The position numbers and the translations under genes were made by a program. Below are positions 40,554 to 50,248 of a stretch of DNA of 64,000 bases, one piece after another. This DNA is from Variovorax sp. WS11 (lineage in GTDB: Bacteria; Pseudomonadota; Gammaproteobacteria; Burkholderiales; Burkholderiaceae_C): the NCBI RefSeq assembly GCF_010499245.1, contig NZ_JAAGOW010000001.1:1240001-1304000 (forward strand), read 5' to 3'. The notes under the pieces were generated by a model. It saw only the letters and a program-made list of their open reading frames with translations. It ran no database searches and was not told where the DNA came from. Position 1 is the first letter of the stretch. Every line of letters starts with the position of its first letter.

Positions 40554-41207
40554 TCAGCGGGCCGGCCCGTCGAAGGTCGCATTGCGCAAGAAGCCGGAAG
40601 GCATCTGCGAAGCGCCGCCCGCCTGCTGGTGCGCTTCAAGCAGCTGGTCCAGGCGCGGATCGCGCAGCATGACCTGCGGATTGCCATTTCCCACCACGAC
40701 CCGCATCGGCGCCAGCACGACAGCGGCCTGCGGCGAGGACCCGCTGGCGGCGAGCACCGAACCGGAGACCTGTTGTTGCTGCTGCTGCTGCTGCTGCGCC
40801 AGTTGCGCCGCAGGCTGAGGACCGGCGCCTCCGACCCAGTTCCAGCCGATGGCCGCTGCAGCCGCCAGCGATGCCGCACCGGCCACGAGTTTCCACCGGA
40901 ACACCGGCTCGTTGGCCGCCTCGGCACGACGCAGCACGGGCATCGCCGCTGCATCCGGGGCGAGCGCCGGAGCGGAGGGCTCGGCTGCCAGCCGCTGCTG
41001 GAGCCGAGAGAGAAACTGCGAACTGTCGCTGCAGGCGCTATGGACGCCGGAACGCAAGACATCCCCGACCACATGGTAGGCATGCCAGGTCGCACGCAAC
41101 TCCTCGCTGCTGCAGACCTTGTCGATCACCTGAGCGAACTCTTCGTCCCGCAGATGCCCATCGGCGAGTGCGGAAACCTGCTCATGGACTGTGGTTGTGT
41201 GCTTCAT
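40554..41207 (-). CDS. rseA: Anti-sigma-E factor RseA, 217 aa
   Basis: Inner-membrane anti-sigma factor that holds RpoE until cut by DegS and RseP-type proteases. The cytoplasmic N-domain (MKHTTTVHEQVSALADGHL) matches RseA_N; the single membrane helix is at about 106-127; the rest is periplasmic and begins with a run of nine glutamines (138-146). GTG 41216 is an alternative start adding three residues. It is 13 nt after rpoE. Confidence 0.9.
   Translation of the reverse strand: MKHTTTVHEQVSALADGHLRDEEFAQVIDKVCSSEELRATWHAYHVVGDVLRSGVHSACSDSSQFLSRLQQRLAAEPSAPALAPDAAAMPVLRRAEAANEPVFRWKLVAGAASLAAAAAIGWNWVGGAGPQPAAQLAQQQQQQQQQVSGSVLAASGSSPQAAVVLAPMRVVVGNGNPQVMLRDPRLDQLLEAHQQAGGASQMPSGFLRNATFDGPAR
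40770..40796 (-). repeat. Trinucleotide (CAG/CAA) tract in rseA
   Basis: Nine consecutive Gln codons, six CAG in a row followed by CAA CAA CAG, encoding residues 138-146 of RseA just outside the membrane helix. Slippage here would alter length by whole codons without breaking the frame. Confidence 0.8.
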
Positions 41208-41220
41208 CTCATTCACCTGC

Positions 41221-41895
41221 TTACCAACGCTTGCCGGACTGGTTGTCCAGCAACGGTTTAACCCTGGCCGAAATGGCTTCGCGCGCCCGGAAGATCCGCG
41301 ACCGAACCGTGCCGATCGGACAATTCATGACCTCGGCGATCTCTTCGTAGCTCATGCCTTCGATCTCGCGCAGCGTGACCGCCTGCCTCAGCTCAGCGGG
41401 CAGGGCTTCCATCGCGGCGTCGACGGCGGCCGCGATCTCGTTCGCGGCCATCACGGATTCGGGCGTCTCGTCGCTCGTTGGTTCGTTTCCGGGCCGGTAA
41501 GTTTCATCCTCGTCCTCGGAAGACGAACGCAGCGTGCTCTCGGTCACGGTCGGATCGCGCTTCATGTCCACCAGGGCCTTCTTGGCGGTATTGACGGCGA
41601 TCCGGTAGAGCCAGGTGTAGAACTGCGCCTCGCCCCTGAACTGGTGCAGGGCACGGTAGGCGCGAATGAAGGTCTCCTGGGCGATGTCCTCGACGAGGTT
41701 GACATCGCGGACCATGCGGCCGATGAGCCGCTCGATCCGGCGCTGGTACTTGATGACCAGCAGCTCGAAGGCCTTCTGGTCACCCGCGACCGTGCGCTGG
41801 ACCAGCAGAAGGTCGACCTCTCCGGGCCTCGGCGCAGCGGCAGATGCGTCGGTCAAGCCGGTGTCGGGCGGCACGGGCGGTGGAGAGGCGGTCAT
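41221..41895 (-). CDS. rpoE: ECF sigma factor RpoE/AlgU, 224 aa
   Basis: Directs RNA polymerase to envelope-stress promoters. Region 2 (DIAQETFIRAYRALHQFRGEAQFYTWLYRIAVNTAKK) and region 4 (LREIEGMSYEEIAEVMNCP with TVRSRIFRAREA) are both typical of RpoE. The N-terminus is about 25 residues longer than E. coli RpoE and Pro/Ala-rich. ATG 41895 overlaps the upstream small membrane gene by 4 nt, so the two are coupled. The anti-sigma factor follows directly. Confidence 0.95.
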   Translation of the reverse strand: MTASPPPVPPDTGLTDASAAAPRPGEVDLLLVQRTVAGDQKAFELLVIKYQRRIERLIGRMVRDVNLVEDIAQETFIRAYRALHQFRGEAQFYTWLYRIAVNTAKKALVDMKRDPTVTESTLRSSSEDEDETYRPGNEPTSDETPESVMAANEIAAAVDAAMEALPAELRQAVTLREIEGMSYEEIAEVMNCPIGTVRSRIFRAREAISARVKPLLDNQSGKRW

Positions 41896-42377
41896 GAAAG
41901 AGGATGTTGCGCGCTGGCGGGCGCGGACCGGGGGTCGGTCAAGGCCTGGCCGGCCGGAACGGGGCGCGAATATACCCCACGGCGCAAGTCCTGCCAGCGC
42001 TGCGGCAGGGCGCGCCGCTCCAGCCAGACCCATCGGGCAGCATGCCGAGGCTCGGCCAGGCGAACCAGCAGCCACGACTGGCCATCCAGGGCCACCCTCG
42101 CGTCGGCCCCGTGCAACCCGGCCGCGCCGGGGATCGACCAGCGCAGGCCATCGAAATTCAGTAACGAGAACGGGCCGCGGCGCAGCGAACTCGCCCAGGC
42201 CGCCCCGCCCGCGCCGAGGACGCTCACCACCAGGAGGCCGAAGCGCCAGTCAGCCTTGTCGAGCCGAAGGCACGCCGCAGCCACGCAGCAGGCGCCGCAG
42301 ATCCAAAGGAGGAGCAAAAACCGGCCGGCGATGCGCGACCGCCCCACCGGATAACTCACCGACGGGGCGCCGTGCAT
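41892..42377 (-). CDS. Small membrane protein upstream of rpoE, 161 aa, YgfX-like at best
   Basis: Not firmly recognised. Two adjacent hydrophobic helices (about 20-37 and 44-63) are followed by a soluble part with DGQSWLLVRLAE, WVWLERRALPQRWQDLRRGVY, which resembles the YgfX/CptA layout (two helices, then a small domain with W.DLRR). Start is ATG 42377, 13 nt after fabF; the stop overlaps the rpoE start by 4 nt. The tight coupling with rpoE suggests coordinated amounts. Confidence 0.75.
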   Translation of the reverse strand: MHGAPSVSYPVGRSRIAGRFLLLLWICGACCVAAACLRLDKADWRFGLLVVSVLGAGGAAWASSLRRGPFSLLNFDGLRWSIPGAAGLHGADARVALDGQSWLLVRLAEPRHAARWVWLERRALPQRWQDLRRGVYSRPVPAGQALTDPRSAPASAQHPLS

Positions 42378-42390
42378 GGATACGGGGAAT

Positions 42391-43635
42391 TCAAGCGCGC
42401 TTGAACACCAGCGTGCCGTTGGTGCCGCCGAACCCGAAGTTGTTCTTGACTGCGACGTCGATCTTGAGATCGCGCGCCTCATTGGCGCAGTAATCGAGAT
42501 CGCACTCCGGGTCCTGATTGAAGATGTTGATCGTCGGCGGGCTCTTCTGATGGTGAACCGCCAGCACCGTGAACACCGATTCGATGCCCCCGGCGCCGCC
42601 CAGCAGATGGCCTGTCATCGACTTTGTCGAGTTCACCACCAGCTTCCCGGCCTGCTCGCCGAAGGCCTTCTTGATCGCATTGGTCTCGTTGAGGTCGCCC
42701 AGCGGCGTCGAGGTGCCATGCGCGTTCAGGTACTGCACCTGGTCGGGATTGACGCCGGCGTTGTTCAGCGCCGCCACCATCGAGCGACTCGGTCCGTCGA
42801 CGTCCGGCGCGGTCATGTGGAAGGCATCGGCGCTCATGCCGAAGCCGGCGACTTCGGCGTAGATCTTGGCGCCGCGCGCCTTGGCCCGCTCGTATTCCTC
42901 GAGCACCAGCACGCCGGCACCCTCGCCCAGCACGAACCCGTCGCGGTCGCGGTCCCAGGGGCGCGAGGCCGTGGCCGGGTCGTCGTTGCGGGTGGACAGC
43001 GCGCGCGCAGCAGCGAAACCGCCGATGCCGAGCGGCGAAACCGTGGACTCGGCACCGCCCGCGATCATCACATCGGCATCGCCGTACTCGATCATTCGAG
43101 CGGAGGTGCCGATGGCATGCAAGCCGGTGGTGCAGGCCGTGACGATCGCGATGTTCGGCCCCTTGAAGCCGTACTTGATCGACACGTGGCCGGAGATCAT
43201 GTTGATGATCGACGCCGGCACGAAGAAGGGAGAGACGCGGCGCGGGCCCCGGTTGGTCAGCTCGGCATGCGTTGCCTCGATCATGGGGAGCCCCCCGATG
43301 CCCGAGCCGATATTGCAGCCGATGCGAACGGCATCTTCCTGCGCCAGCGCATCGCCGGTCGGCAGGCCGCTGTCCTGCACCGCCTGCATCGCGGCAGCCA
43401 AGCCGAGATGGATGAAGCGGTCCATGTGGCGCGCTTCCTTCTCGGCGATGTACTGGGTGATGTCGAATCCCTTCACCTCGCCCGCGAACCTGCACGCGAG
43501 CGCGCTCGCGTCAAAGCTGGTGACGCTGTCGATGCCCGACTTTCCGGCAAGCAGATTGGCCCAGGACTCGGCAACGGTGTTTCCGACAGGGGCAATGCAA
43601 CCGAGTCCGGTCACGACGACGCGGCGTTTGGTCAT
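42391..43635 (-). CDS. fabF: 3-oxoacyl-ACP synthase II, 414 aa
   Basis: Elongating condensing enzyme of type II fatty-acid synthesis. Catalytic Cys168 in TACTTG, with the two His residues in NAHGTSTPLGD and GHLLGGAGG. ATG 43635 gives the usual MTKRRVVVTGLG. It is 93 nt after acpP, closing the fab run. Confidence 0.97.
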   Translation of the reverse strand: MTKRRVVVTGLGCIAPVGNTVAESWANLLAGKSGIDSVTSFDASALACRFAGEVKGFDITQYIAEKEARHMDRFIHLGLAAAMQAVQDSGLPTGDALAQEDAVRIGCNIGSGIGGLPMIEATHAELTNRGPRRVSPFFVPASIINMISGHVSIKYGFKGPNIAIVTACTTGLHAIGTSARMIEYGDADVMIAGGAESTVSPLGIGGFAAARALSTRNDDPATASRPWDRDRDGFVLGEGAGVLVLEEYERAKARGAKIYAEVAGFGMSADAFHMTAPDVDGPSRSMVAALNNAGVNPDQVQYLNAHGTSTPLGDLNETNAIKKAFGEQAGKLVVNSTKSMTGHLLGGAGGIESVFTVLAVHHQKSPPTINIFNQDPECDLDYCANEARDLKIDVAVKNNFGFGGTNGTLVFKRA

Positions 43636-43728
43636 GCCGGCAAACCTTTCTGGAACCACTGAGACCGCGGGGCGGCTTGCGCCATCATGGCGGCCGCGAA
43701 CCGATGCGGGAACCCAGTGTGGCCGATA

Positions 43729-44004
<276 letters not shown>

Positions 44005-44068
44005 TTAGCCGGCCGGATTGTGGCATCCGGGTCCGGATCGGCGGGGCAAAAGATTTGCGCCCCTGCTT

Positions 44069-44812
44069 TCACATATGCATGCCGCCATTGACATGCAACT
44101 CCTGCCCGGTCACATAGGCCGCCTGCGGCGATGCCAGGTAGGCAACGGCATGCGCGATGTCGGCCGGCTTGCCGAGGTGGCCAAGCGGAATCTGCGCCAG
44201 CAGTGCCTGCTGCTGGGCTTCGGGCAGATTGGCGGTCATGTCGGTCTCGATGAAGCCGGGTGCCACGCAGTTGACCGTGATGTTGCGGCTGCCGAGCTCG
44301 CGTGCAAGGGCACGGGTCATGCCCGCGACGCCGGCCTTGGCGGCGGCGTAGTTGGCCTGGCCTGCATTGCCCGACGCACCGACAACGCTGGTGATGCTGA
44401 TGATGCGGCCGTAGCGCTGCTTCATCATCGGGCGGATCGCCGCGCGCGAGAGTCGGAAGACGGCCTTGAGATTGGTGTCGAGCACGGCGTCCCAGTCCTC
44501 ATCCTTGAGACGCATGGCCAGCATGTCGCGCGTGATGCCCGCGTTGTTGACCAGCACGTGGATCGCACCATAGGCCTTGACGATCTGGTCGATCAATGCC
44601 TCGACCGCCGGCCCGTCGTTCACATCGAGCGCCAGGCCTCGCCCGCCGTGCGCTCCGAGCGCAGCAGTGATCCTGTTGGCGCCCTCCTCGGTGGTGCCGG
44701 TGCCGATGACCTGAAGGCCGCGTTGCGCCAGTTCGAGCGCGATCGCCGCCCCGATGCCGCGCGAGGCGCCGGTGACCAAGGCAACCTGGCCTTCGAATTT
44801 GGGAATGCTCAT
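44069..44812 (-). CDS. fabG: 3-oxoacyl-ACP reductase, 247 aa
   Basis: NADPH-dependent SDR that reduces 3-oxoacyl-ACP. TGASRGIG at 14-21, catalytic Ser in SVVGASGN, YAAAK as the Tyr-Lys pair. The start ATG 44812 is certain from the family, yet the eight bases before it are CACCTCCT, the anti-Shine-Dalgarno sequence, and no Shine-Dalgarno is seen. Confidence 0.97.
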   Translation of the reverse strand: MSIPKFEGQVALVTGASRGIGAAIALELAQRGLQVIGTGTTEEGANRITAALGAHGGRGLALDVNDGPAVEALIDQIVKAYGAIHVLVNNAGITRDMLAMRLKDEDWDAVLDTNLKAVFRLSRAAIRPMMKQRYGRIISITSVVGASGNAGQANYAAAKAGVAGMTRALARELGSRNITVNCVAPGFIETDMTANLPEAQQQALLAQIPLGHLGKPADIAHAVAYLASPQAAYVTGQELHVNGGMHM

Positions 44813-44839
44813 AGGAGGTGGATGTTCGAAGCCCGACGC

Positions 44840-45793
44840 TCAGGCGCCGAGCAATTGCTGGGATTCCGCGCGCGTCGCCGGGTCGAACACCGAGGCCGCG
44901 AAGAGTTCGGGCGAAATGCGCTTGGCCATGCCGGCGAGCACCTTGCCGGGACCGCATTCGACAATGACTTCCACGCCGCGCGCCTTCAAGGCCAGCACGC
45001 TCTCGACCCAGCGCACAGGACCCGCCGCCTGGCGCACCAGCGCATCGCGGATCCGATCGGCATCGGTTTCCACCGCAACGTCGATGTTGTTGAGGATAGG
45101 AATCTGCGGCGCAGCGAAGCTCACCGACGCGAGGCGCTCGCGCAAGGCTTCGGCTGCCGGCCGCATCAGGCTCGAGTGGAAGGGTGCCGACACCGGCAAG
45201 GGCAGCGCACGCTTGGCGCCCTGTGCCTTGAGCACTTCACAAGCCTTGTCGACCGCAGCCTTGCTGCCCGCGATCACCGTCTGCATCGGATCGTTGAAGT
45301 TCACGGCCTCGACGACCTCGGCACTGCCGGGGCCGAAGCCGGCCGTCACCTCGGCGCAGCCTGCCTTCACCTTTTCCGCGTCCATGCCCAGGACCGCCGC
45401 CATCGCACCCACGCCCACCGGCACGGCCTGCTGCATCGCCTGGGCGCGAAAGCGCACCAGCGGCGCGGCCTGCGCCAGCGTCAGCACACCGGAAGCGACG
45501 AGCGCGGAGTACTCGCCCAGCGAATGGCCGGCGACCAGCGCCGGCTTGGAACCGCCCTCGGCCAGCCAGGCACGCCAGGCAGCGACGCCGGCGACCAGCA
45601 TCACGGGTTGCGTATTGGTGGTGAGGGCCAGCGCTTCCTTCGGGCCTTCGTGGATCAGGCGCGCGACATCCTCGTCCAGCGCATCGGACGCTTCGCGCAG
45701 CGTCTCGGCCACGGCCGGGTGATCACCCCAGGCGTCGAGCATGCCGACCGCCTGCGAGCCCTGGCCCGGAAATACGAAAGCGAAGGATTTCAT
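44840..45793 (-). CDS. fabD: Malonyl-CoA:ACP transacylase, 317 aa
   Basis: Loads malonyl units on ACP. Nucleophile Ser91 in AGHSLGEYSA, catalytic His in the VSAPFHSSLM segment; the oxyanion GQGSQ is at 10-14. ATG 45793 begins MKSFAFVFPGQGSQ. Gaps: 52 nt after fabH and 27 nt before fabG. Confidence 0.96.
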   Translation of the reverse strand: MKSFAFVFPGQGSQAVGMLDAWGDHPAVAETLREASDALDEDVARLIHEGPKEALALTTNTQPVMLVAGVAAWRAWLAEGGSKPALVAGHSLGEYSALVASGVLTLAQAAPLVRFRAQAMQQAVPVGVGAMAAVLGMDAEKVKAGCAEVTAGFGPGSAEVVEAVNFNDPMQTVIAGSKAAVDKACEVLKAQGAKRALPLPVSAPFHSSLMRPAAEALRERLASVSFAAPQIPILNNIDVAVETDADRIRDALVRQAAGPVRWVESVLALKARGVEVIVECGPGKVLAGMAKRISPELFAASVFDPATRAESQQLLGA

Positions 45794-45845
45794 TGTTGTG
45801 TCTCCGTTGCGCGCCCCGCCGCCCACGGGGCGGCGCGTCGTCGCA

Positions 45846-46823
45846 CTACATAGTCAATAGCACCGCGCCCCAGGTGAAGCCGCCGCCTACGCCTTCGAGC
45901 ATGACTGTGTCGCCCCTCTTCACCTTGCCCGAGCGCACCGCCTCGTCCAATGCCAGCGGGATGGAGGCGGCGGACGTATTGCCATGCTCGTTGACGGTTA
46001 CGACCAGCTTGTCGAGCGGGACCTTCAGCTTGCGAGCCGTGCCTTCCATGATGCGGATGTTGGCCTGATGCGGGATCAGCCAGTCGATGTCCGCATCGGT
46101 CTTGCCGGCCTTCTGCAGGCAGGCACGCGCCGCCTCTTCCAGCACGCGGACGGCCAGCTTGAACACGGCCTGCCCATCCATATGGAGCAGCGGCGTGCCG
46201 AGCACATCACCGCCCGAGACATGGCCTGGGACGCACAGAATGCCGACGTGCTTGCCGTCGGCATGCAGATCGCTGGCCAGGATGCCGGGCTCGGCACTGG
46301 CCTCGAGCACCACCGCGCCGGCGCCATCGCCGAACAGCACGCAGGTGGTGCGGTCGTTGAAATCGAGGATGCGCGAGAACACTTCCGCGCCGATGACCAG
46401 CGCGCACTTGGCGCTGCCCGTGCGGATCATCGCGTCCGCCACGGTCAATGCATAGACGAAGCCGCTGCACACCGCCTGCACATCGAAGGCAGGACAGCCG
46501 GCTATGCCCAGTTTGTTTTGAAGAATGGCGGCCGACGAGGGAAACACCATGTCGGGCGTGGAGGTCGCCACGATGATGAGGTCGACCTCACCGGCGCTGC
46601 GGCCCGCGGCCTCCAGCGCCTGCTTGGCAGCCTGCAGTCCCAGATCGCTGCTCGCCACCTCGGGCGCCGCGAAATGGCGCGCGCGAATGCCGGTTCGCTC
46701 GACGATCCACTGATCGGACGTCTCGATGCCACGCGCCGCGAGATCGCGGGCGAGGTCGTCATTGGTCACTCGACGCGGCGGCAGGTAACTGCCGGTGCCG
46801 GTGATGCGAGAAAAAGGAGTCAT
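45846..46823 (-). CDS. fabH: 3-oxoacyl-ACP synthase III, 325 aa
   Basis: Starts fatty-acid synthesis by joining acetyl-CoA with malonyl-ACP. Catalytic Cys119 in [11 protein letters not shown], His in [10 protein letters not shown], Asn in [10 protein letters not shown]. The ATG shares one base with the plsX stop (TGATG). Confidence 0.96.
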   Translation of the reverse strand: MTPFSRITGTGSYLPPRRVTNDDLARDLAARGIETSDQWIVERTGIRARHFAAPEVASSDLGLQAAKQALEAAGRSAGEVDLIIVATSTPDMVFPSSAAILQNKLGIAGCPAFDVQAVCSGFVYALTVADAMIRTGSAKCALVIGAEVFSRILDFNDRTTCVLFGDGAGAVVLEASAEPGILASDLHADGKHVGILCVPGHVSGGDVLGTPLLHMDGQAVFKLAVRVLEEAARACLQKAGKTDADIDWLIPHQANIRIMEGTARKLKVPLDKLVVTVNEHGNTSAASIPLALDEAVRSGKVKRGDTVMLEGVGGGFTWGAVLLTM

Positions 46824-47914
46824 CAAACGTGGAGTGCCGCCGTGTCGACCGGCGTCGCCGGCTCTTGCCGCGCGAGCAGTGGCGCGGCGTGGGCGATGCG
46901 GGCCCGCACACGATCGAGCAGGTTGTTGCGAGCGGCATCATAAGCGCGATCGAGCGCGTGACCGAAAGCCACGTCGTCAGCAGAACCGTGGCTCTTGAAC
47001 ACCAGTCCGCGGAGCCCCAGCAGGGCAGCACCGTTGTACCGCCGGTGGTCCAATCGGCGTTTGAGCGCCTTTAGGACCGGATACGACACGATCGCGGCAA
47101 ATTTGCTGAAAATGTTGCTCGAATACTCGATGCGAAGGAAATCGACGATCATCGATGCCACCCCTTCGGTTGCCTTCAAGGTGACATTGCCGACGAAGCC
47201 GTCACAGACGACGATGTCCGTCGTGCCCTTGAAAATGTCGTTGCCCTCCACGTTGCCGTAGAAATTCAGATCGTCGGAGCTTGCTGCTTTTCGGAGCAGT
47301 TGACTGGCCTTCTTAATTGTTTCACTGCCCTTGATCGCCTCTTCGCCGACATTGAGCAAGCCGACCGACGGTGACTCGTTCCCCGTCAGCGCGGAGACCA
47401 GTGCGGAGCCCAGCACCGCAAACTGCAGCAAGTCCTCTGCGTCGCAGTCCACATTGGCACCCAGATCGAGCACCGTGGTCGCGCCGCCCTTGCTATTGGG
47501 AAGTTGGGGGGCGATGGCCGGCCGATCGATCCCTTCGAGCGTCTTGAGCAAATAGCGCGCAATGGCCATGAGGGCGCCGGTGTTGCCGGCCGAGACCGCC
47601 GCCTGAGCGGCGCCGTCCTTCACCTGCTGGATCGCAACCCGCATCGACGAGTCTTTTTTCTTCCGCAGCGCGACCTCGATCGGGTCGTCCATGCCGACCA
47701 CTTCGCTGGCCGCAATCACCTGGGCACGCGGATGCGAAAAGCCAGCCATCGCAGCCGGCGCCCCCACCAAGAGCAGCGAAGCCTCGGCGTGGCGCTCGAG
47801 AAAAGCCCGACAGGCCGCGAGCGTGACGCGCGGCCCATGGTCCCCCCCCATGCAATCGACGGCCAGCGTGATCGCGGAGGATGCAGAAACAGTGGATTCG
47901 GAAGGCGTAGCCAT
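46823..47914 (-). CDS. plsX: Phosphate acyltransferase PlsX, 363 aa
   Basis: Makes acyl-phosphate from acyl-ACP for phospholipid synthesis. Family landmarks: [25 protein letters not shown], and [19 protein letters not shown] 47914 is chosen over TTG 47917. Follows rpmF by 62 nt and overlaps fabH by one base. Confidence 0.95.
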   Translation of the reverse strand: MATPSESTVSASSAITLAVDCMGGDHGPRVTLAACRAFLERHAEASLLLVGAPAAMAGFSHPRAQVIAASEVVGMDDPIEVALRKKKDSSMRVAIQQVKDGAAQAAVSAGNTGALMAIARYLLKTLEGIDRPAIAPQLPNSKGGATTVLDLGANVDCDAEDLLQFAVLGSALVSALTGNESPSVGLLNVGEEAIKGSETIKKASQLLRKAASSDDLNFYGNVEGNDIFKGTTDIVVCDGFVGNVTLKATEGVASMIVDFLRIEYSSNIFSKFAAIVSYPVLKALKRRLDHRRYNGAALLGLRGLVFKSHGSADDVAFGHALDRAYDAARNNLLDRVRARIAHAAPLLARQEPATPVDTAALHV

Positions 47915-47976
47915 CAAAACAAAGGCCCGACGCTACGGCAAAAGTAGCTTCGGGCCTTCAGCCTTGAAAAAGCGGA

Positions 47977-48159
47977 TCAGGCTTCTGACTTTGTCTTGAG
48001 CACCTTGCGGCCGCGGTAGAAGCCGTTCGGGCTGATGTGATGGCGCAGATGCGTCTCGCCGGTGGTCGGCTCGACAGCCAAGCCCGGCGTACCCAATGCG
48101 TTGTGGGAACGATGCATGCCGCGCTTGGACGGCGACTTTTTGTTTTGCTGGACAGCCAT
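47977..48159 (-). CDS. rpmF: 50S ribosomal protein L32, 60 aa
   Basis: Small basic ribosomal protein: [20 protein letters not shown], then a short basic tail ending KTKSEA. Length and N-terminus match bacterial L32. Placed between yceD and plsX as usual; a -10 element lies 114 nt upstream. Confidence 0.97.
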   Translation of the reverse strand: MAVQQNKKSPSKRGMHRSHNALGTPGLAVEPTTGETHLRHHISPNGFYRGRKVLKTKSEA

Positions 48160-48272
48160 GCTGGCTCCTGAAAGTGTTCGGGTGAGTGGGCGGGCACGCG
48201 CTCGACCGGAAGTCCTGACGGCCCCTGCCGTTCATTGGCCCCATGCAAAGGGCGGCGCGCGCGAAGCCCATG

Positions 48273-48278
48273 ATTATA
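48273..48278 (-). promoter_or_regulatory. -10 element TATAAT ahead of rpmF
   Basis: Perfect TATAAT on the minus strand in the yceD-rpmF gap. The hexamer 17 nt upstream (GGCGTC) is a weak -35. It likely gives extra expression of rpmF and the fab genes beyond read-through from yceD. Confidence 0.45.
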
Positions 48279-48319
48279 GCCCCATTCGGGCACTGGACGC
48301 CAGTTTGGCAATTCCAAGC

Positions 48320-48868
48320 CTATTTCTGCTTGTCCGAGCGCAGCGTGCCGAGCACGGCGAACGGGTTGGGGCGAGCGGCCTCGGCGGCTTCGAAATCGGG
48401 ATCCGCCGCCGACAGCTTCACCGGCTCCGGGCAATGTTCGTGTCGCGGGGTGACGGGGATTTCCATCAGCAGTTCGTCCTCGATCAAGGCGTGCAGGTCG
48501 AAATCACGGCTGGCGACGAGCACATCTTCCTCGGATTCCTCGTCTTCGGCGGCTGCCGTGTCCTCATCCGCGACGAATCGGAACCAGCGATCGACCTGCA
48601 GTTCGATATCTACCGGCGTCATGCAGCGTTGGCAAATCAGCGGCACCGTGGTCGACGCGGTCAGATGAAGCCAGGGAACCGGGCTTCCCGCCTCACCGTC
48701 GTGTTCGGCGCCAACGGCCTCCCACTGCACGCGCGCATGGGCCGCCGGGCCGGCCAGCTCGGCGCTCAGGCGCGGATAAGCCTGAAGAGGCTCAGCGCCC
48801 GAAAGCGCCCCGGCCGCCTCGGCGAAGCGGCCCACGTCGAGCCTGCCAGGGGTAAATTCTCTGCTCAT
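48320..48868 (-). CDS. yceD: YceD/DUF177 23S rRNA accumulation protein, 182 aa
   Basis: Protein needed for normal 23S rRNA accumulation in E. coli. The pattern LICQRCMTPVDIEL (Cys-x2-Cys) in mid-protein, followed by an acidic stretch (DEDTAAAEDEESEED) and an ELLMEIPVTPRHEHC motif with a further Cys, is that of DUF177. ATG 48868; it diverges from maf across 38 nt. Confidence 0.92.
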   Translation of the reverse strand: MSREFTPGRLDVGRFAEAAGALSGAEPLQAYPRLSAELAGPAAHARVQWEAVGAEHDGEAGSPVPWLHLTASTTVPLICQRCMTPVDIELQVDRWFRFVADEDTAAAEDEESEEDVLVASRDFDLHALIEDELLMEIPVTPRHEHCPEPVKLSAADPDFEAAEAARPNPFAVLGTLRSDKQK

Positions 48869-48906
48869 TGGCGCCAGTCTAAACCGCTCACGCACAATCA
48901 TGGGCC

Positions 48907-49488
48907 ATGCAACGCCCCGTGATACTTGCTTCGACCTCGCGCTACCGCCGTGAGCTCCTCGGCCGCCTTCGGCTGCCCTTCGACGTTCAACCGCCCGAGG
49001 TCGACGAAACACCGTTGCCGGGCGAGTCGCCGCGCGCCCTGGCCGAAAGGCTGGCCCTCGAAAAGGCGATGGCGGTGGCCCGCCGCTTTCCCGAGGCAGT
49101 GGTGATCGGCTCCGACCAGGTGGCCGACCTGGCGGGCGAACCGCTCGGCAAGCCCGGCGACCATGCCCGCGCGACCGCCCAGCTGCGGCGCATGCGCGGC
49201 CAGACGCTTGTGTTTCAGACCGCCGTCGCCGTGGTCTGCCAGGCCAACAGCTTCTCGCAGCGCGAGCTCGCGCCCGTGCGGGTCGTGTTCCGCAACTACA
49301 GCGATGCGGCCATCGAAAGCTATCTGCTCGCGGAGCAGCCCTACGACTGCGCTGGCAGCGCCAAAAGCGAAGGCCTCGGCATCGCGCTGCTGGATGCCAT
49401 CGACAGCGACGATCCCACGGCCCTGGTGGGCCTGCCGCTGATCCGCACCGCCAACATGCTGCGCGCGGCCGGAGTCGATCTCCTGTGA
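48907..49488 (+). CDS. maf: Maf/YceF-type nucleotide pyrophosphatase, 193 aa
   Basis: House-cleaning enzyme that hydrolyses modified nucleotides; the YceF branch prefers m7GTP. LASTSRYRRELLGRL at 7-21, the catalytic Asp in VIGSDQVADL, and the VVFRNYSD segment are present. Its stop overlaps the next gene's GTG by 4 nt. Confidence 0.92.
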   Translation: MQRPVILASTSRYRRELLGRLRLPFDVQPPEVDETPLPGESPRALAERLALEKAMAVARRFPEAVVIGSDQVADLAGEPLGKPGDHARATAQLRRMRGQTLVFQTAVAVVCQANSFSQRELAPVRVVFRNYSDAAIESYLLAEQPYDCAGSAKSEGLGIALLDAIDSDDPTALVGLPLIRTANMLRAAGVDLL

Positions 49489-50246
49489 GCCGAGGCAAGC
49501 TCTATCTGGTTCCGGCGCCGCTGGATTTCGGATGCGACACGCAGGCCCCGTTGCAGGAGGTGATGCCCCTGGGCACGCTGCAGGCCGCTGCGGGCCTCAC
49601 CCACTGGATCTGCGAGAACGCAAAGTCGGCCCGCGCCTTTCTCAAGCGCATCGATGGCGTGGTGCCGCTAGCCGCGCCGCTGCAGGCGCAGCAGATCCAT
49701 GAGCTGCCGCGCGAGGTCCACAAGAAGGGCGATCACCACGCGGGCCAGTTCGATGCGCGGCCGCTGCTCGCCGCGGCGCTGGCCGGCACCGACATCGGGC
49801 TGCTCAGCGAGGCCGGCATGCCTGCCGTCGCCGACCCCGGCTCCTCCGTGGTGCGCGCCGCCCATGAGCTGGGCATCGCGGTGATGCCCCTCACCGGGCC
49901 GGTGTCGCTGCTGCTCGCACTCGCGGCCAGCGGACTCAACGGCCAGAATTTCGCCTTCGTCGGCTACCTCCCGCAGGACGCCGAGGCGCGCACGCAGCGC
50001 ATCCGCGAACTCGAATCGCTCGCGCTGCGCACCGGCCAGACCCAGCTCTTCATCGAAACACCCTACCGCAATGCGGCCCTGCTCCAAGCCTTGATGCAGA
50101 CCCTCCAGCACAACACCCGCCTCGCTGTGGCTCGCGGGCTCACGCTCGCGAGCGCCGACATCCGCAGCGAGACGGTCAAGGCCTGGCGCGCCAGGCCGCC
50201 GGGTACCGACGACCGCATGCCCGCCGTATTCGCGATCGGACGCTAG
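49485..50246 (+). CDS. RsmI-like SAM-dependent methyltransferase (tetrapyrrole methylase fold), 253 aa
   Basis: Two-domain methylase fold: LYLVPAPLDFG at the start in place of the usual LYLVPTPIGN of RsmI, LLSEAGMPAVADPGSSVVRAAHELGI and PLTGPVSLLLALAASG. Divergence at the N-terminal motif suggests a paralogue of RsmI rather than RsmI itself; the target is unknown. Starts with GTG 49485, coupled to maf. Confidence 0.85.
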   Translation: MSRGKLYLVPAPLDFGCDTQAPLQEVMPLGTLQAAAGLTHWICENAKSARAFLKRIDGVVPLAAPLQAQQIHELPREVHKKGDHHAGQFDARPLLAAALAGTDIGLLSEAGMPAVADPGSSVVRAAHELGIAVMPLTGPVSLLLALAASGLNGQNFAFVGYLPQDAEARTQRIRELESLALRTGQTQLFIETPYRNAALLQALMQTLQHNTRLAVARGLTLASADIRSETVKAWRARPPGTDDRMPAVFAIGR

Positions 50247-50248
50247 CC

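Noticed and set aside
50180..50197. GGCCTGGCGCGCCAGGCC perfect 18-bp palindrome
   Set aside because: It is inside the methyltransferase coding sequence and explained by Ala/Arg/Trp codon use; no regulatory context.
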